In this document: in pieces, positions 1-7,312 of the stretch
How positions within the stretch are numbered: position 1 is the stretch's first letter
How the letters are laid out: the number at the start of each line of letters is the position of its first letter
Assembly (NCBI GenBank): GCA_030037335.1
Contig: JASHRN010000237.1
Coordinates: 1 to 57,415, forward strand
Direction of reading: 5' to 3'
Length of the DNA: 57,415 nt
Source: Candidatus Acidiferrales bacterium
GTDB taxonomy: Bacteria > Acidobacteriota > Terriglobia > Acidiferrales > UBA7541
Made by a program: the position numbers and the translations under genes
Notes under the pieces: model-generated
The model's database searches: none
What the model saw: the letters and a program-made list of their open reading frames with translations, nothing else
What the model was told of the DNA's origin: nothing

Positions 1-75
1 GCGCTCCTTGCCTGCTACATTCCCGCCCGCCGCGCCATGCGCGTCGATCCCATGGTCGCTCTCCGCTATGAATAG
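1..75 (+). CDS. ABC transporter permease, C-terminal tail (partial)
   Basis: Only the last 24 codons are in the window, read in frame from base 1 to a TAG at 73-75. The peptide ends ..YIPARRAMRVDPMVALRYE, the typical ending of MacB/FtsX-like permeases, especially the ADOP permeases that are abundant in Acidobacteria. The 'PARRA..VDPM.ALR.E' ending follows the last transmembrane helix. From family knowledge the complete protein would be an inner-membrane permease. Its substrate cannot be inferred from this fragment. Confidence 0.75.
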   Translation, partial: ALLACYIPARRAMRVDPMVALRYE

Positions 76-119
76 CCGCAGACCGCGCACCTGTTACGTT
101 ACTGCCTCGAAAGCAATAC

Positions 120-168
120 TGTCATTCCGAGGAGGATGCGACGAGCATCCGACGAGGAATCTGCATTT
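120..168 (+). repeat. dispersed intergenic repeat (GAGGAATCTGCATTT family), copy 1
   Basis: Starts TGTCATTCCGAGGAG and ends GACGAGGAATCTGCATTT, with a short inner palindrome (GGATGCGACGAGCATCC) between. The same two ends occur in the opposite orientation at 7232-7289 around a different inner palindrome. A diverged relative lies near 32068-32128. Confidence 0.7.
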
Positions 169-174
169 GCAGTT

Positions 175-213
175 TGTAGCGCAGAGCTTCGCAGTATTCG
201 CGAAGTTCTGCGG
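175..213 (+). repeat. stem-loop repeat, copy 1
   Basis: TGTAGCGCAGAGCTTCG, a variable loop, then CGCGAAGTTCTGCGG. The arms GCAGAGCTTCGC and GCGAAGTTCTGC pair except for one G-T wobble position. The second copy is at 429-467. It looks like a REP-type palindromic element. Confidence 0.6.
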
Positions 214-428
214 CCCTCACCCTTCGTTATCATCCCGCCTGCCCTGATGAGTGTCGTCGCGAAGGGAACCCAGCCGCGGATTGTGCGGATGGCTGTGAGG
301 CCTGCCTGCCGCAGGAGGGTCGCCTGCACCATGAGTGATGCATGAAATTCCCATGGACTCCAAAACCGGAGAATCTGCTTTTCGTTTTCTCTGCCCAGCT
401 TCCAGCCTCTAGCTTCCAGCAACTAGAA

Positions 429-467
429 TGTAGCGCAGAGCTTCGTGCTTTCCGCGAAGTTCTGCGG
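429..467 (+). repeat. stem-loop repeat, copy 2
   Basis: Second copy of the element at 175-213. It has the same arms (TGTAGCGCAGAGCTTCG and CGCGAAGTTCTGCGG) and a different loop (TGCTTTC). The conserved arms with a changed loop point to selection for, or spread of, the hairpin. Confidence 0.6.
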
Positions 468-665
468 CTTCTGAATCGCAAATCTGAGTCGTTGCCTATG
501 CACCCGCGCTCTATTCCTGCAATCTATTCTTGCCCATGTGCGTTCGTCGTGCTAACGTCAATGCGAGCTTTCAACTAGCGCGAGTTTGGAGGCGGAAGTA
601 GCAAGCACGTACAGAACCGCCAGCGATAGGCCGTCCCGAAGTGCCCACAGCGACTTTCGCCTCAT

Positions 666-737
666 TTCTAACGCAACACGTCAATTATTAGAAACCGACG
701 TAAGTTACACAAAACAAAGGCTCGCCAAATTTCTAAT
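666..737 (+). repeat. TTCTAAT/ATTAGAA interspersed element, copy A
   Basis: TTCTAAC at 666-672, ATTAGAA at 687-693 and TTCTAAT at 731-737. The 37-nt interval between the last two contains ACAAAACAAAGG. The middle heptamer is the reverse complement of the outer ones, so it could pair with either flank. The copy lies 88 nt upstream of the start codon at 826. Other copies are at 34144-34218, 34333-34407 and 40653-40728. Confidence 0.75.
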
Positions 738-825
738 CGATAACTTTTGCGCACTTTTTGCGCTCCGGTCGTTTCGGCGAATCGGCTTCGCCGCAGGCAT
801 GCACCAACATCTCAGGGGGGTATTC

Positions 826-1638
826 ATGCACAGAAAGGCAGTTCTAACTCGCCTATTTGAGGTTTCGCTCGCGGTGCTCGTCGCCTTCGCCGCGCTTGCG
901 ATTGCGGCCACTTCCGTTTCGGCGGACACACTCGAACTGCGCAACGGCGCCGTCGTCCATGGCACTTATGTCGGCGGAAGCCAGTACAACATTCGTTTCG
1001 AAGTGAACGGTCAGGTGAAGTACTACTCCACAAAGGACATTCTGACGCTCACCTTCGACCCGCCTCCTCCCCCGCCGCCTGCACCTCCAGTGACTCCGCC
1101 TTCCGCCGCGGCCGCGCAAGGCTCAATGATTACCGTCCCCGCCGGCACAGTGATTGAAGTTCGCATGATCGACAGCGTGGACTCTTCAACGAATCAAGTC
1201 GGTGATCAATTTCACGCCAGCCTGGAAAAAGATTTGGTTGTCAACAATGTCGTGGTCGCGCCAAAAGGTACCGACGCTTACGGCAAGCTCGAACAGGTGC
1301 AGTCCGCGGGAAAAATCCAGGGGCAGTCGCAATTGCAGCTCGGGCTGACCGGTATTCGCATCAACGGGATGATTGTGCCCATCGCCACCGGCGATTATGA
1401 CGTGGCCGGCACCTCGCGCGGTCAGCAAAGCGCGGCGCGCATCGGAGGCGGAGCCGTGCTTGGCGCAGTCATTGGCGCGATTGCCGGCGGCGGCAAAGGC
1501 GCTGCAGCGGGAGCGGCCATCGGAGGCGGTGCGGGTACCGCTGTTCAGGTGCTCACCAAGGGCCAGCAAGTCCGCGTGCCGAGCGAAACAGTGCTCGACT
1601 TCACTTTGCAAACGACGTTTTCGGTTCCAGCGCAATGA
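826..1638 (+). CDS. exported glycine-zipper envelope protein
   Basis: A 270-residue protein of unknown exact function. The ATG at 826 is chosen because a G-rich ribosome-binding stretch (813-820) sits just upstream and the protein then opens with a classic signal peptide (basic MHRKAVLTR, hydrophobic core, cleavage near SVSA, about residue 33). A longer in-frame reading from 586 would run through the repeat at 666-737 and is unlikely. After the signal comes a short beta-rich segment (LELRNGAVVHG.. YYSTKDI), a Pro-rich linker (about residues 78-95) and a beta-rich domain starting ITVPAGTVIEVRM. Near residues 205-240 lies a Gly/Ala-rich zipper (GGGAVLGAVIGAIAGGGKG) that could insert in or pack against a membrane. 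A periplasmic or outer-membrane location is inferred. Confidence 0.8.
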   Translation: MHRKAVLTRLFEVSLAVLVAFAALAIAATSVSADTLELRNGAVVHGTYVGGSQYNIRFEVNGQVKYYSTKDILTLTFDPPPPPPPAPPVTPPSAAAAQGSMITVPAGTVIEVRMIDSVDSSTNQVGDQFHASLEKDLVVNNVVVAPKGTDAYGKLEQVQSAGKIQGQSQLQLGLTGIRINGMIVPIATGDYDVAGTSRGQQSAARIGGGAVLGAVIGAIAGGGKGAAAGAAIGGGAGTAVQVLTKGQQVRVPSETVLDFTLQTTFSVPAQ

Positions 1639-1769
1639 GCTGCGCCTTGAGGCAAATTCGTTCCCGCTGGGACATTGTTATCATTTTGGTTATTTTTTGA
1701 GAATCAGCCAATAAAGCTCTTGCGTGTGATTCCTGTTGCTGCGAAGATGTCGCGCGAAGGAGCCTCCAC

Positions 1770-2198
1770 GTGCCCAAGGAAAAGCCAAAGGTAAATATCG
1801 GCGAAGTGATTCGGTCGTATCGAAATGATCGCGGGCTTTCCCAGGGTGACATCGAGCGGCGCACCGGATTGCTGCGCTGCTATCTTTCGCGCGTGGAAAA
1901 CGGCCACACTGTGCCGTCGCTCGAAACGCTCGCAAAAATCGCGGAGGCGATGGAAATCAGCCTCGCGGATTTTTTCCCTGGCGCCGATACACCTCAGGAT
2001 CGCGAAACGAAGAAAATTCTGGGCGAGCTTTCCGAAGAGGAAATCCGTTTCCTTGCGGACATCAAAAAATACAGCACAACGCTGACGGACGACGACAAGA
2101 AGCTTGTGCTGGCGATGATTCGCAAAATGGCCACCGTGGTTCCACGAGCGGTTGCCGCCGCGCCGCGCGCCCGCTCCGCTTCCCGACCCGGCTACTAA
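1770..2198 (+). CDS. XRE-family helix-turn-helix transcriptional regulator
   Basis: A 142-residue cytoplasmic DNA-binding protein. It starts at a GTG (1770) with GAAGGAG about 9 nt upstream. Residues 8-68 form a Cro/C1-type HTH: IGEVIRSYRNDRGLSQGDIERRTGL, then a recognition helix region ending SRVENGHTVPSLETLAKIAEAM. The rest is a short helical tail (ILGELSEEEIRFLADIKKY) and a basic, Ala/Arg-rich C-terminus. No ligand-binding domain is visible. The target is unknown. It may act on its own promoter, since no regulon marker is adjacent. Confidence 0.85.
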   Translation: MPKEKPKVNIGEVIRSYRNDRGLSQGDIERRTGLLRCYLSRVENGHTVPSLETLAKIAEAMEISLADFFPGADTPQDRETKKILGELSEEEIRFLADIKKYSTTLTDDDKKLVLAMIRKMATVVPRAVAAAPRARSASRPGY

Positions 2199-2213
2199 TC
2201 CAAGAATAAAAAG

Positions 2214-2459
2214 ATGAGTGACAGCTTACGCGTCGCGATGTGCTTGATCGCAAGCGCCGCACTCGTGGCGTGTGGTGCGTACGTTGTTCGGCAGTACGAT
2301 CGCGAGAATCCCAAACGCACAGTTCCAGTTGGGAGGCCCCTCGAAGTAGGCCACAGTTCGATTCTCACTGCAGGATGGATACTGCTCTTTGTTGGTTTAA
2401 TCTCGTTTGTTGTTTTTATTCTAATTCTCATTCTTTTGATGGGATGGCTCCGGCCATAA
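2214..2459 (+). CDS. small two-helix membrane protein, hypothetical
   Basis: An 81-residue protein beginning 15 nt after the XRE regulator, with only a weak A-rich ribosome-binding region. There are two hydrophobic stretches: residues 7-24 (VAMCLIASAALVACGAYVV) and 51-77 (LTAGWILLFVGLISFVVF..). A polar, basic loop (RQYDRENPKRTVPVGR) lies between. No family is recognised. The spacing suggests co-transcription with the regulator. It could be a genuine small membrane protein, but coding support rests only on the hydropathy pattern and frame length. Confidence 0.55.
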   Translation: MSDSLRVAMCLIASAALVACGAYVVRQYDRENPKRTVPVGRPLEVGHSSILTAGWILLFVGLISFVVFILILILLMGWLRP

Positions 2460-2477
2460 GACCTGTTTTTAACGTAA

Positions 2478-2981
2478 CTATTTTCGGGTGATGGAGTCGG
2501 GAGTTTTCAGGGTGACGATGGCGCGGTAGACTTTGCCGCGGCCGATCAGCAAATCCTTCGCGTGCGCTTCCACTTCGAATTCGAGAAATCTGCCATCGTC
2601 GCCGACGAGCCTCGCATCGGCGCGCACTAACGTCCCCTGCGGCACAGCCTTGAGGTGATCGACTTCGATGCGCGTGCCCACGCTAATCGTCCCCGGCGGC
2701 AAATGTTCCTGGATGGCTTTTGCCGCGGCGACTTCCATTAGAGCAATCATCGAGGGAGTGGAAAAAATTGCGGGAAGATCGGGGTTGTACGCAGCAATCG
2801 TCCATTGAAATTCAACGATGCGTTCGATGCTGCCCGTGAGATTCCTAGGAAATCGCTGAAGATTGCTGGAAACCGCTGATTTATTCCCGTTGTGGATTTG
2901 CGAAGCGAATGCACGCTTGGATTTTGATTTCGCCTTCGCCCTTGATTTTGGCTTTACGCGGCGAGCTGATGAACGCTTCAT
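2478..2981 (-). CDS. FlK-like hotdog-fold thioesterase family protein
   Basis: A 167-residue protein. The first 45 residues are very basic (MKRSSARRVKPKSRAKAKSKSK..) and probably disordered. From about residue 50 it matches the hotdog thioesterases related to fluoroacetyl-CoA thioesterase: FSTPSMIALMEVAAAKAIQ, PPGTISVGTRIEVDHLK, GTLVRADARLVG and LEFEVEAHAKD..IGRGKVYRAIV. The expected reaction is acyl-CoA hydrolysis, with unknown acyl group. Its start codon shares one base with the stop of the upstream FAD-dependent reductase (TAATG), so the two are translationally linked. Some of the basic extension may not be translated if an internal start is used. Confidence 0.75.
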   Translation of the reverse strand: MKRSSARRVKPKSRAKAKSKSKRAFASQIHNGNKSAVSSNLQRFPRNLTGSIERIVEFQWTIAAYNPDLPAIFSTPSMIALMEVAAAKAIQEHLPPGTISVGTRIEVDHLKAVPQGTLVRADARLVGDDGRFLEFEVEAHAKDLLIGRGKVYRAIVTLKTPDSITRK

Positions 2982-4153
2982 TATTCCTCTTGTGGCGTAA
3001 TGGAGGAGTGCGGCGCACGGAAAAAGTCGCCGATAAATTCACCCAGCGTGACGCCGAACTGATTCCAGAGGCGCTTCCTCAGAGTTCGATAGTCCTGCGC
3101 GCCACTGAAGAGGTCGCGGAGAAGGTCGCGAAAAGTGGCGCTGCGCCGGGCGAACTGCACCATGCGCGTAGTTACTGCCCCGCCGAGAAAAGTGCCGCGA
3201 AAAACGCGCCGGACGAGGTGCGCCGCGATTTCGAGATCCACGACGAATTCAGCGCGCAGACGCGCGGGATAGCTTTCGGGCTGGCGATTTACGAGCGACT
3301 CTGCCAGCAAGTCGCCGGAACGAAGCGCGTAGAAGAGGCCTTCTCCGGTGATGGGATCGACATAGGCGGCGGCGTCTCCGGCGAGAGCCCAGTTGTGTCC
3401 GGCGATTTTTCTATGGCGCAGCGTTGTGAATTCCGGCGAAGGCAGAACGTGGCTGTAAAAACGCGCGCTGTCATTAGGAATACTTTCGTCGCGAATGAAG
3501 CCGTCGAGAAGATCGCGCAATGATTGCGTTGTGTACTCGGCCATTTTCGCGCAAATGCCCACGGAAAGATGATCGGTGCGCGGAAAAGACCAGATGTATC
3601 CCGACATGCGATTCAGAAATTTGATTTTGACGACCTCTTCCCTCGCGGGGATGAAATAGCCGAGCGTGACTTCGAGATCTTTGGGCTGAAGCGGAGTTGT
3701 GCCGGGGAGAAGCTGATTGCGTGCGCCTCCGGCGAGCACGACAAAATCGGCCGTATGGTCTTTTCCTGCGGCGGTGAGCTGCACTTTCTCCGATGAGGTA
3801 TCAACTCGCGTGACGCGGGCGTGGTGCATTTTGCAGCCCGCGCGCTCAGCGCGGTCGAGCAAAAGACCGTTCAAAACTGCGCGGGAATAAATCACCAATG
3901 GCCGCGACATTTCAAAGCGCGCGCGATGGCCGCGGCTGGAAATCAGTTCAGCGCTGCGAATTTCTTTCTTCGCCGCAGGGCTATCGAGAAGAAACGGATA
4001 TTTTTCGATGGCTTTATGCGTAAGCCCGCCACCGCAAGGCTTCTCCCACGCAAGATGCTCGTCAAAAAGTGTGACGCTGAATCCGGCGGAGCTTAGTTTT
4101 TCGCCGCAGAGAGCCCCTGCGGGCCCGCCGCCCACAATAGCGATTTCTTTCAT
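2981..4153 (-). CDS. FAD-dependent geranylgeranyl-reductase-family oxidoreductase
   Basis: A 390-residue flavoprotein. The start at 4153 is chosen because MKEIAIVGGGPAGAL places the dinucleotide-binding GxGxxG at the very N-terminus, as in the family; an in-frame extension to 4213 adds 20 unrelated residues. Other family marks are the CGGGLTHKAIE segment near residue 40, and GDAAAYVDPITGEGLFYAL near residue 275, which contacts FAD. These enzymes reduce prenyl double bonds in chlorophyll, archaeal-lipid or quinone side chains; the substrate here is unknown. It is coupled to the downstream thioesterase by a one-base overlap. Confidence 0.85.
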   Translation of the reverse strand: MKEIAIVGGGPAGALCGEKLSSAGFSVTLFDEHLAWEKPCGGGLTHKAIEKYPFLLDSPAAKKEIRSAELISSRGHRARFEMSRPLVIYSRAVLNGLLLDRAERAGCKMHHARVTRVDTSSEKVQLTAAGKDHTADFVVLAGGARNQLLPGTTPLQPKDLEVTLGYFIPAREEVVKIKFLNRMSGYIWSFPRTDHLSVGICAKMAEYTTQSLRDLLDGFIRDESIPNDSARFYSHVLPSPEFTTLRHRKIAGHNWALAGDAAAYVDPITGEGLFYALRSGDLLAESLVNRQPESYPARLRAEFVVDLEIAAHLVRRVFRGTFLGGAVTTRMVQFARRSATFRDLLRDLFSGAQDYRTLRKRLWNQFGVTLGEFIGDFFRAPHSSITPQEE

Positions 4154-4333
4154 TCGAGTGAGAACCAGTTCCAGATGAGATGGCCGCGCGCGTTCAAACG
4201 GAAAGTATAGCATTTTCTAGTAGGTCGTAAATTCATTGAAGCGCCTGTTTCGCGAATCGCACGCTCCGGCGAGTTCGAAGAAGTCCCTACTTTGTTCTTT
4301 AGAGAAACGGCTACAGGCTGAAAAGCCCCAGGC

Positions 4334-5278
4334 TCACAAATCGAGCGATGAGGCACCGCTAGGCCCCAGTCGGGCAGCCGGGCGTGCTCCGCAGATGGTG
4401 CTTGGTAGACTAAACCGATCCACAAAGTTCTTGTACCAGCAAACATTCACATCAAGCTCGGCGATGTCGACGACTGCTCTGAGTGCGATCTGCTGCCGAT
4501 GATCGTTCGAAATGAATTCATGACAATACGGCAGGTACACAGACATGAATAGATCGTTTCGGCCTGCAAACCTCGGTGGTTGATCTGGCGTGATGGCCCG
4601 ATCGAACTGCGCGACCATTAAGGCAGCAAGTAGTGCCCGGAACGGCGGACATTCACGAACAAATATCTCGATCCGCTCATCTGCTATCGGCCGGCCCGTC
4701 GCTCTCTCGAAAAGACCCTTAGCGAAATGCCAGTAAGCGCCATGCGGACGGCGGTGCTTCAGCATTTCCGTAAGCTCCGCTGCTGACATCGGCCATGAAT
4801 CGCGGTGTTTTTTGCGAAGCTCCTGGAAAACTGACCTGGGATTAAGAAAAACACTCTCGAACTGTTGCGCCGCGTCTTTCGCCTGTATCAACTGTTCGGC
4901 AGAAACTTCGTCGATATCCGGAATCTCATTTTCAAAAATAAAGCCCGTGTACTCGGATGATCGAATATCTACCTCGGTCCAGTTGAACGGCTGTTGGCTT
5001 TCGAAGGCGAGGGCCAGTTGGATCGTAATCTCGTGGGACGGAAGTATGACGTCACCCTCGCCGTTCATAAGTAATCTTCGACAGAGCATTCGTAGCTTTT
5101 CTCGCTCGTCCGCCACGGGGTGCGCAATGATCTCGTCCAGAGTCGTTGCATTCAGACGAACGGCATAGCCTGCGTCCAGTCCGCCGAGCAAACTTTCAGC
5201 GTCCGACGCACCACTCCTATAAAGCCTATAAAGGGCGTCGATCCCGCTCGTGTCGAAACCTAATATCTTCCTGTCCAT
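4334..5278 (-). CDS. PIN-like domain protein, hypothetical
   Basis: A 314-residue protein with no close family that I recognise. The start at 5278 (MDRKILGFDTSGIDALYRL) is preferred over 5359 because it puts an Asp in the first beta strand, as in PIN-like nucleases. Further PIN-like marks are TTLDEI (near residue 47) and, near the C-terminus, YLPYCHEFISNDHRQQIALR. That resembles the 'VFVTDD..Q' strand carrying the last acidic metal ligand. The middle is helical, charged and about twice the length of a typical VapC toxin. No antitoxin gene is next to it. Metal-dependent RNase activity is inferred and weakly supported. Confidence 0.55.
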   Translation of the reverse strand: MDRKILGFDTSGIDALYRLYRSGASDAESLLGGLDAGYAVRLNATTLDEIIAHPVADEREKLRMLCRRLLMNGEGDVILPSHEITIQLALAFESQQPFNWTEVDIRSSEYTGFIFENEIPDIDEVSAEQLIQAKDAAQQFESVFLNPRSVFQELRKKHRDSWPMSAAELTEMLKHRRPHGAYWHFAKGLFERATGRPIADERIEIFVRECPPFRALLAALMVAQFDRAITPDQPPRFAGRNDLFMSVYLPYCHEFISNDHRQQIALRAVVDIAELDVNVCWYKNFVDRFSLPSTICGARPAARLGPSGASSLDL

Positions 5279-5604
5279 TTTAGGCACCACGTAATCATAG
5301 CAGAGGTAAGTCGGTCCCTGCGGCCGACCTGTGCCACGAAATCGGCTGCTGAGGTTCAAAACAGGCGACCTGGCCGCAGAACGAAAACCCGCGGGCTTGT
5401 TGCGTTTTCGGACAGGAATCCCACAGACGAACAGAAGTAAATCGGCGCGCAGCGGCAGAAAAAAGCGCGAAATTTGTCCATTTTCCCTCGAACAGTGATT
5501 GCATTCGATGCGCGTTCAGTGTAGGTTCTCCGTCACCCGAAAATCGGAAAACGTTCGGAAAATTTGGTTCAGTTCCCTCTTAAAGGGAACGAATACGGAG
5601 ATGA
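5279..5604. other. intergenic region between divergent PIN-like and S10 genes
   Basis: About 325 bases with no plausible gene. The only clear structures are the small palindrome at 5572-5590 directly before the S10 gene and repeated CGGAAAA words near 5545-5562. Both divergent promoters should lie here, but no strong -35/-10 pair was seen. Confidence 0.5.
5572..5590 (+). promoter_or_regulatory. perfect 7-bp inverted repeat before the S10 peptidase gene
   Basis: GTTCCCT and AGGGAAC flank a 5-nt CTTAA loop. The repeat ends 14 nt before the ATG at 5605, just upstream of the GGAG ribosome-binding site (5597-5600). It could be an operator or a leader hairpin. No T-run follows, so a terminator is unlikely. 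Confidence 0.4.
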
Positions 5605-7179
5605 ATGATGCGCAGAATGGTTCTGTCGTTTGCGGCGCTGGCAATTTTTGCGGCGCTGCCGATCGTAGCAGCGCAGGCGCAATCGAAAGATGACGCAGCG
5701 AAGAGTGACGAATTCAAAGTGGAGCAGCAGCAGACGAAAGGCTCGGTGACGGTTGAAGGCAAGGTGATCAATTACGACGCGTACGCGGGAACGCTTGTGG
5801 TGCATCCGCAAGGCTGGGATGACGTGCCGCAAGATACGCCGAAGGACGACAAGAATCCACCAGTGGAAGCCAGCATGTTCTACGTTGCGTATATGAAATC
5901 CGGTGCGGATGCGTCATCGCGTCCGATCACTTTCCTTTACAACGGCGGGCCCGGTTCCTCGACGGTCTGGCTGCACATGGGCGCGTTTGGGCCGCGGCGC
6001 GTGGTGACGGCGGATGATACGCACACGGCGCCCGCGCCTTATTCGTTGGTGAATAATGACTACAGCCTACTGGATGCGAGCGATCTGGTCTTCGTGGACG
6101 CTCCCGGCACCGGCTTCAGCCGCATCGCCGGACCGAATAAGGAAAAGTCGTTTTACGGAGTGGATCAGGACGGGCACGCGTTTGCTGAATTCATCACACA
6201 GTTCCTTGCAAAGTACGGCCGCTGGAATTCGCCGAAGTATTTGTTTGGCGAAAGCTACGGCACTACCAGATCGGCGGTGCTAAGCGCGATTCTCGAAGGC
6301 GAATACGACGTGGATTTCAACGGCGTGATGCTGCTCTCGCAAATTTTGAATTTCGACAACAGCGTTGACGGACCGGAAGGCAATCCTGGCATGGATCTGC
6401 CGTACGAGCTGGCGTTGCCGACATATGCGGCGACGGCGTGGTATCACCACAAGCTGCCGAATCAGCCGAGTAACCTGGACTCGTTCCTGAAAGAAGTGGA
6501 ACACTTTTCCATGAACGATTACGCGCTGGCGCTGCTTCAAGGAAGCGCGCTGCCTACTGATCAGCGAAATGCAATTGCCGAAAAGCTGCACGAGTACACC
6601 GGCCTGACGGTCGATTACATTTTGAAGGCGGACCTGCGCATCAGCGGCGGCGAGTTCGAAAAGATGCTGCAAGACCAGAACGGCTTGACGACGGGACGGC
6701 TGGACACGCGGTTTTCCGGGCCTTCCATGGATCCCCTGAGCAAAGAAGCCGAATACGATCCGCAGTCTGCATCAATCAGTTCGGCGTATGTGTCCGCGTT
6801 CAACGATTATGTGCGAAAGGATTTGAAATTCGGCGAGGACCGAACCTACAAGCCGGAGATAAATACGGGAAACTGGGACATGACGCATCACGGAAATCCC
6901 GGCACGCCGAACGTGATGATCGATCTGGCCGATGCAATGAAGTACAACCCGAATTTGAAGGTGCTGTTGAACGCGGGCTACTTCGATCTGGCCACGCCGT
7001 TTTTCGAGGGCGTGTATGAAATGCACCATTTGCCGATTCCCGCTTCGCTCGACAAGAACATCGAGTTCCGGTTCTACCAGTCGGGACACATGGTGTATGC
7101 GCACGAGCCGTCGCTGAAGCAGCTCCACGACAACGCGGCAGAGTTCATTTCGTCGACAGAAAACACCAAAGGGAAATAG
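5605..7179 (+). CDS. secreted serine carboxypeptidase, peptidase family S10
   Basis: A 524-residue protein with a signal peptide (MMRRMVLSFAALAIFAALP.. cleaved near AAQAQS). S10 motifs are in order: NGGPGSSTVW (oxyanion region, about residue 112), GESYGT (nucleophile Ser, about 216), NAGYFDLATPFFEG (Asp of the triad, about 453) and YQSGHMVYAHEPS (His, about 495). It is expected to cut single residues from peptide C-termini in the periplasm or outside the cell. GGAG at 5597-5600 supports the start at 5605 or the adjacent ATG at 5608. The gene is monocistronic, followed by a dispersed repeat. Confidence 0.93.
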   Translation: MMRRMVLSFAALAIFAALPIVAAQAQSKDDAAKSDEFKVEQQQTKGSVTVEGKVINYDAYAGTLVVHPQGWDDVPQDTPKDDKNPPVEASMFYVAYMKSGADASSRPITFLYNGGPGSSTVWLHMGAFGPRRVVTADDTHTAPAPYSLVNNDYSLLDASDLVFVDAPGTGFSRIAGPNKEKSFYGVDQDGHAFAEFITQFLAKYGRWNSPKYLFGESYGTTRSAVLSAILEGEYDVDFNGVMLLSQILNFDNSVDGPEGNPGMDLPYELALPTYAATAWYHHKLPNQPSNLDSFLKEVEHFSMNDYALALLQGSALPTDQRNAIAEKLHEYTGLTVDYILKADLRISGGEFEKMLQDQNGLTTGRLDTRFSGPSMDPLSKEAEYDPQSASISSAYVSAFNDYVRKDLKFGEDRTYKPEINTGNWDMTHHGNPGTPNVMIDLADAMKYNPNLKVLLNAGYFDLATPFFEGVYEMHHLPIPASLDKNIEFRFYQSGHMVYAHEPSLKQLHDNAAEFISSTENTKGK

Positions 7180-7231
7180 TGAGCGAAACACTGGGCAACA
7201 ACGGAATCTGCGTGTCTGTTAGACGAAACAA

Positions 7232-7289
7232 AAATGCAGATTCCTCGTCGCTTCGCCTGCCTGCGGCAGGCAGGCTCCTCGGAATGACA
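7232..7289 (-). repeat. dispersed intergenic repeat (GAGGAATCTGCATTT family), copy 2
   Basis: Reverse-strand copy of the element at 120-168: AAATGCAGATTCCTCGTCG to CTCCTCGGAATGACA. The inner part is a different and longer palindrome (GCCTGCCTGCGGCAGGCAGGC is split about its centre). It lies between the convergent S10 and mlaD genes, so its hairpin could also help end transcription. Confidence 0.7.
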
Positions 7290-7312
7290 GTGAAGTGGCG
7301 TTTTCTCTCTTG

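Larger units (their letters stand above)
76..825. other. repeat-rich intergenic region
   Basis: About 750 bases separate the permease tail from the glycine-zipper gene. No convincing coding sequence is visible; the short open frames here are not conserved-looking. The region holds one copy of the GTCATTCCGAGGAG / GAGGAATCTGCATTT repeat (120-168), two copies of a stem-loop repeat (175-213 and 429-467), a duplicated AGCTTCCAGC word near 398-420, and one copy of the TTCTAAT/ATTAGAA element (666-737). Confidence 0.7.

Noticed and set aside
586-825. N-terminal extension of the glycine-zipper protein
   Set aside because: It runs through repeat copy A. The signal peptide and ribosome-binding site both place the start at 826.
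2909-3523. 204-codon plus-strand open frame
   Set aside because: Antisense to the FAD-dependent reductase; no motif support.
2981-4213. start at 4213 for the FAD-dependent reductase
   Set aside because: It adds 20 unrelated residues before the FAD motif; the ATG at 4153 fits the family.
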